Origin: an uncultured Dialister sp.
GTDB taxonomy: Bacteria; Bacillota; Negativicutes; Veillonellales; Dialisteraceae
Length of the DNA stretch: 33,261 nucleotides
Reading direction: 5' to 3'
Assembly (NCBI RefSeq): GCF_900538805.1
Contig: NZ_UPZP01000014.1
Coordinates: 1 to 33,261, forward strand
Part shown: positions 31,202-33,261 of the stretch, piece after piece
How positions within the stretch are numbered: the stretch's first letter is position 1
How the letters are laid out: each line of letters begins with the position of its first letter
Program-made: the position numbers and the translations under genes
The notes under the pieces: model-generated
Told to the model about the DNA's origin: nothing
What the model saw: only the letters and a program-made list of their open reading frames with translations
Databases searched by the model: none

Positions 31202-32302
31202 ATGAGCAATACATTTGGAGAAACACTGAAAGTCACTATCTTTGGCGAATCCCACGGCACCGCCATCGGCGCCGTGATTGACGGCCTCCCTGCGGGGATT
31301 TCCTTTGACTTCGAGGCGGTGCGGCGGGAGATGGCCCGCCGGGCGCCGGGGAGTTCGAACCTGGCCACGCCGCGGAAGGAGAAGGACAGCTTCGAAATCC
31401 TTTCGGGTTATTTCAATGACCACACCACCGGCACTCCCATGGCCATGGAAATCAGGAATGGAAACCAGCATTCCAAAGATTATGACATTTTAAAGGACCA
31501 CATGCGTCCGGGGCATGCGGATTATACGGGCTTTGTGAAATATGGCGGATTCAATGATTACCGCGGCGGCGGCCATTTTTCCGGCCGCATTACGGCGCCC
31601 CTCACCTTTGCCGGCGCCCTGGCCCGGCAGGTGCTGGAGAAGGAGGGCATTTTCATCGGCGCCCATGCTTTGGAGATTCATGGCATCAAGGACAGGCCCT
31701 TCCATCCATTAGGCGAGGAAAAGGCTCTTTTTGAAAAGCTGGATACCATGAAACTCCCGGTGGTGGATGAAGCGGTGGGAAAGGCCATGGAAGAAGCCAT
31801 CCTTTCTGCCCAGAAGGAAGGGGATTCCGTTGGCGGCGTGGTGGAATGCATGGCCTCAGGCCTTCCGGTGGGACTGGGGGACCCCTTCTTTGATTCCCTG
31901 GAAAGTGAAATGGCCCACATCATGTTTTCCGTGCCGGCGGTGAAGGGGATTTCCTTCGGAAGCGGCTTCGGCTTTGCGTCCCTCTACGGCTCCGAGGCCA
32001 ATGACAGCCTCCATTATGAAGAGGGGAAACCCGTGGCCCTCACCAACCACAACGGCGGCGTGCTGGGCGGTATTTCCAGCGGCAGTCCCCTTCTCTTCAC
32101 CCTGGCGGTGAAGCCCACCGCCTCCATCGGCAAGCGGCAGCGGACCATCAATATTTCAACAAAGGAAGATACGGACCTTTCCATCGGCGGCCGCCACGAC
32201 CCCTGCATCATTCCAAGGGCCATTCCGGTCATCGAAAACGCGGCGGCCCTGGTGATTCTGGATTTGATTCTTACGGACAGGAGGAATTCCCATGTCGGAT
32301 AA
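31202..32302 (+). CDS. aroC: chorismate synthase
   Basis: Last common step, EPSP to chorismate, requiring reduced FMN. 366 residues: N-terminal GESHGTAIGAVIDGLPAG with the catalytic-site His; ARRAPGSS followed by TPRKEKDSFEILSGYF; HMRPGHADYTGFVKYG; GGHFSGRITAP; and RHDPCIIPRAIPVIE near the C-terminus. ACAGGAG lies 6 bases before the ATG, immediately after the octamer array. pheA overlaps the 3' end by 11 bp. Confidence 0.96.
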   Translation: MSNTFGETLKVTIFGESHGTAIGAVIDGLPAGISFDFEAVRREMARRAPGSSNLATPRKEKDSFEILSGYFNDHTTGTPMAMEIRNGNQHSKDYDILKDHMRPGHADYTGFVKYGGFNDYRGGGHFSGRITAPLTFAGALARQVLEKEGIFIGAHALEIHGIKDRPFHPLGEEKALFEKLDTMKLPVVDEAVGKAMEEAILSAQKEGDSVGGVVECMASGLPVGLGDPFFDSLESEMAHIMFSVPAVKGISFGSGFGFASLYGSEANDSLHYEEGKPVALTNHNGGVLGGISSGSPLLFTLAVKPTASIGKRQRTINISTKEDTDLSIGGRHDPCIIPRAIPVIENAAALVILDLILTDRRNSHVG

Positions 32303-33128
32303 GGCGATTCGGGTAGGCTGCTACGGCGCCAAGGGTTCCTATACCTATGAAGCCATGGAGCAGCAGTTTGGAAATAGAAAAAGAGAGGAATCCTATTTTC
32401 CCCTCTTTGAAGATGTGGTGAAGGCGGTGCAGGAAGGGGACATCGACTACGGCGTGGTGCCCATCGAAAACTCCTCCACCGGCGGCATCACCGAAGTGTA
32501 CGACCTCATCCAGCGCTACGGCTGCGCCGTGGTGGGAGAGCAGATCGTGAAAATCGAGCACAACCTTCTGGGCCTGCCGGGGGCGAAACTGGAAGATATC
32601 GACACCGTCTTCTCCCATCCCCAGGGCTTTGCCCAGTGCCGCCCCTTCTTTAACAAGCATCGGGACTGGACACTGAAGCCCTATTTCTCCACCTCAAGAA
32701 GCGCCGAAAAAGTGGCCCAGGACGGAAAGAAAAACCAGGCCGCCGTGGCCAGCCGCACCGCCGCCCGCCTCTACGGCCTTTCCGTGCTGGCGGAAAATAT
32801 CTTCTTCAACGCCAGCAACTACACCCGCTTCTTCATCATCGGGCCCAAAATGGAAATCAAACCGGAAGCGGACAAAATCACCCTGGTCATCTCCGTGCGC
32901 CACGAACCGGGCGCCCTCTACCACGTGCTGGGTTACTTCTTCTACGGCGGCATGAACATGACCCACCTGGAATCCCGCCCCATGGAAGGAAGACCCTTCG
33001 AATACTTCTTCCACATCGACGTCATGGGAAGGCTGGAGGACCCCTCCAACGCCCAGACCCTCCGAGGATTAAAGTCCATGTGCACCTACTTCAAGATACT
33101 GGGAAACTATCCGGCATACAAGGCGTAG
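32292..33128 (+). CDS. pheA: prephenate dehydratase with C-terminal ACT domain
   Basis: Decarboxylates and dehydrates prephenate to phenylpyruvate, the Phe branch. 278 residues: catalytic domain about 1-190 (GAKGSYTYEAMEQQF, VVPIENSSTGGITEVYD, HPQGFAQCR, catalytic Thr in NYTRFFIIG); ACT regulatory domain about 195-275 with EPGALYHVL (GALV-type) and HLESRP (ESRP) motifs that form the Phe site, so allosteric Phe inhibition is expected. No chorismate mutase domain is fused. GGAGGAA lies before the ATG within aroC. Last gene of the cluster in the window. Confidence 0.95.
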   Translation: MSDKAIRVGCYGAKGSYTYEAMEQQFGNRKREESYFPLFEDVVKAVQEGDIDYGVVPIENSSTGGITEVYDLIQRYGCAVVGEQIVKIEHNLLGLPGAKLEDIDTVFSHPQGFAQCRPFFNKHRDWTLKPYFSTSRSAEKVAQDGKKNQAAVASRTAARLYGLSVLAENIFFNASNYTRFFIIGPKMEIKPEADKITLVISVRHEPGALYHVLGYFFYGGMNMTHLESRPMEGRPFEYFFHIDVMGRLEDPSNAQTLRGLKSMCTYFKILGNYPAYKA

Positions 33129-33139
33129 GGGTGTGGAGG

Positions 33140-33261
33140 CATAGCGGCGCTTACCTGTATTCCCGGACGCAAAGGGGTTCAGAGGGTGTGCGCCAGTTCG
33201 GCGTGTATAGTATAGTCCGGTGAAAGCCCGGGCCCGGCAAAGCCTAGCAAGCAGCCGGTAC
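33140..33261. repeat. start of another repeat island, cut by the window end
   Basis: Begins with the GTATTCCCGGACGCAAAGGGG module but breaks off after GTTCAG into unrelated sequence, with a GCC/GGC hairpin near 33190 and CCGG...CCGG near 33220. The last 50 bases could begin a structured RNA but cannot be classified. Confidence 0.5.

Noticed and set aside
33190..33261. Riboswitch start (cobalamin- or c-di-GMP-like GGTGAAAGCC, GCAAAGCC) at the window end
   Set aside because: Short similarities only; the expected neighbouring helices do not fit and the sequence is cut off.

Overview
The window reads as a chromosomal segment of a GC-rich Bacillota, most likely a Negativicute (Veillonellaceae/Dialister-like). 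This rests on the DUF2922/DUF1659 gene pair, strong AGGAGG-type ribosome sites, Firmicute-type intrinsic terminators and a mixed gut-anaerobe gene set. The genus is inference only. No phage, integrase, transposase or CRISPR array is present. Accessory DNA takes two other forms: a pair of short MITE-like elements, and large GC-rich intergenic islands built from hairpin modules.

Layout. 1-129: truncated MITE. 182-1267: UDP-glucuronate 4-epimerase. 1919-2382: DUF2922/DUF1659 pair. 2792-3973 (-): iron-type alcohol dehydrogenase. 4544-7851: a SsuABC/TauABC-like importer whose first gene is separated from the other two by a 685-bp hairpin island. 8434-13017: an AfuA/FbpA-like importer (binding protein, fused permease, ATPase) followed by an AraD-type ribulose-5-phosphate 4-epimerase. 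13430-18037: a second importer of the same superfamily, followed by deoC. 18151-18852: a 2TM protein that may be NUDIX-like, with its own consensus promoter. 19381-20541: a SAP-domain protein. 20979-21055: tRNA-Arg(CCU). 21362-24270 (-): EamA transporter, then an ars locus with intact arsR and acr3 and an arsC remnant broken by a MITE. 24875-33128: an aromatic amino acid supercluster, aroF-tyrA-aroB-aroA-aroC-pheA.

Two results stand out. First, the aro cluster is preceded by a complete ribosome-mediated attenuator: a consensus promoter, a 38-codon leader peptide with nine aromatic codons in a 15-codon stretch, an antiterminator and an intrinsic terminator, all readable in the sequence. Second, nearly every long intergenic gap is filled by a mosaic of short perfect hairpins. 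At equivalent module positions the flanks are conserved while both stem arms change together, either by compensatory substitution or by wholesale replacement. The islands have a G-rich left half and a C-rich right half carrying the same modules in opposite orientation, and they interrupt two probable operons. I know of no named family that matches this.

Working together: the aro genes run from DAHP to phenylpyruvate and hydroxyphenylpyruvate, lacking aroD, aroE and aroK here. The two importers annotated by family as iron transporters sit beside enzymes that use already phosphorylated pentoses, and no sugar kinase is nearby. Sugar-phosphate import is therefore a reasonable alternative to iron uptake.
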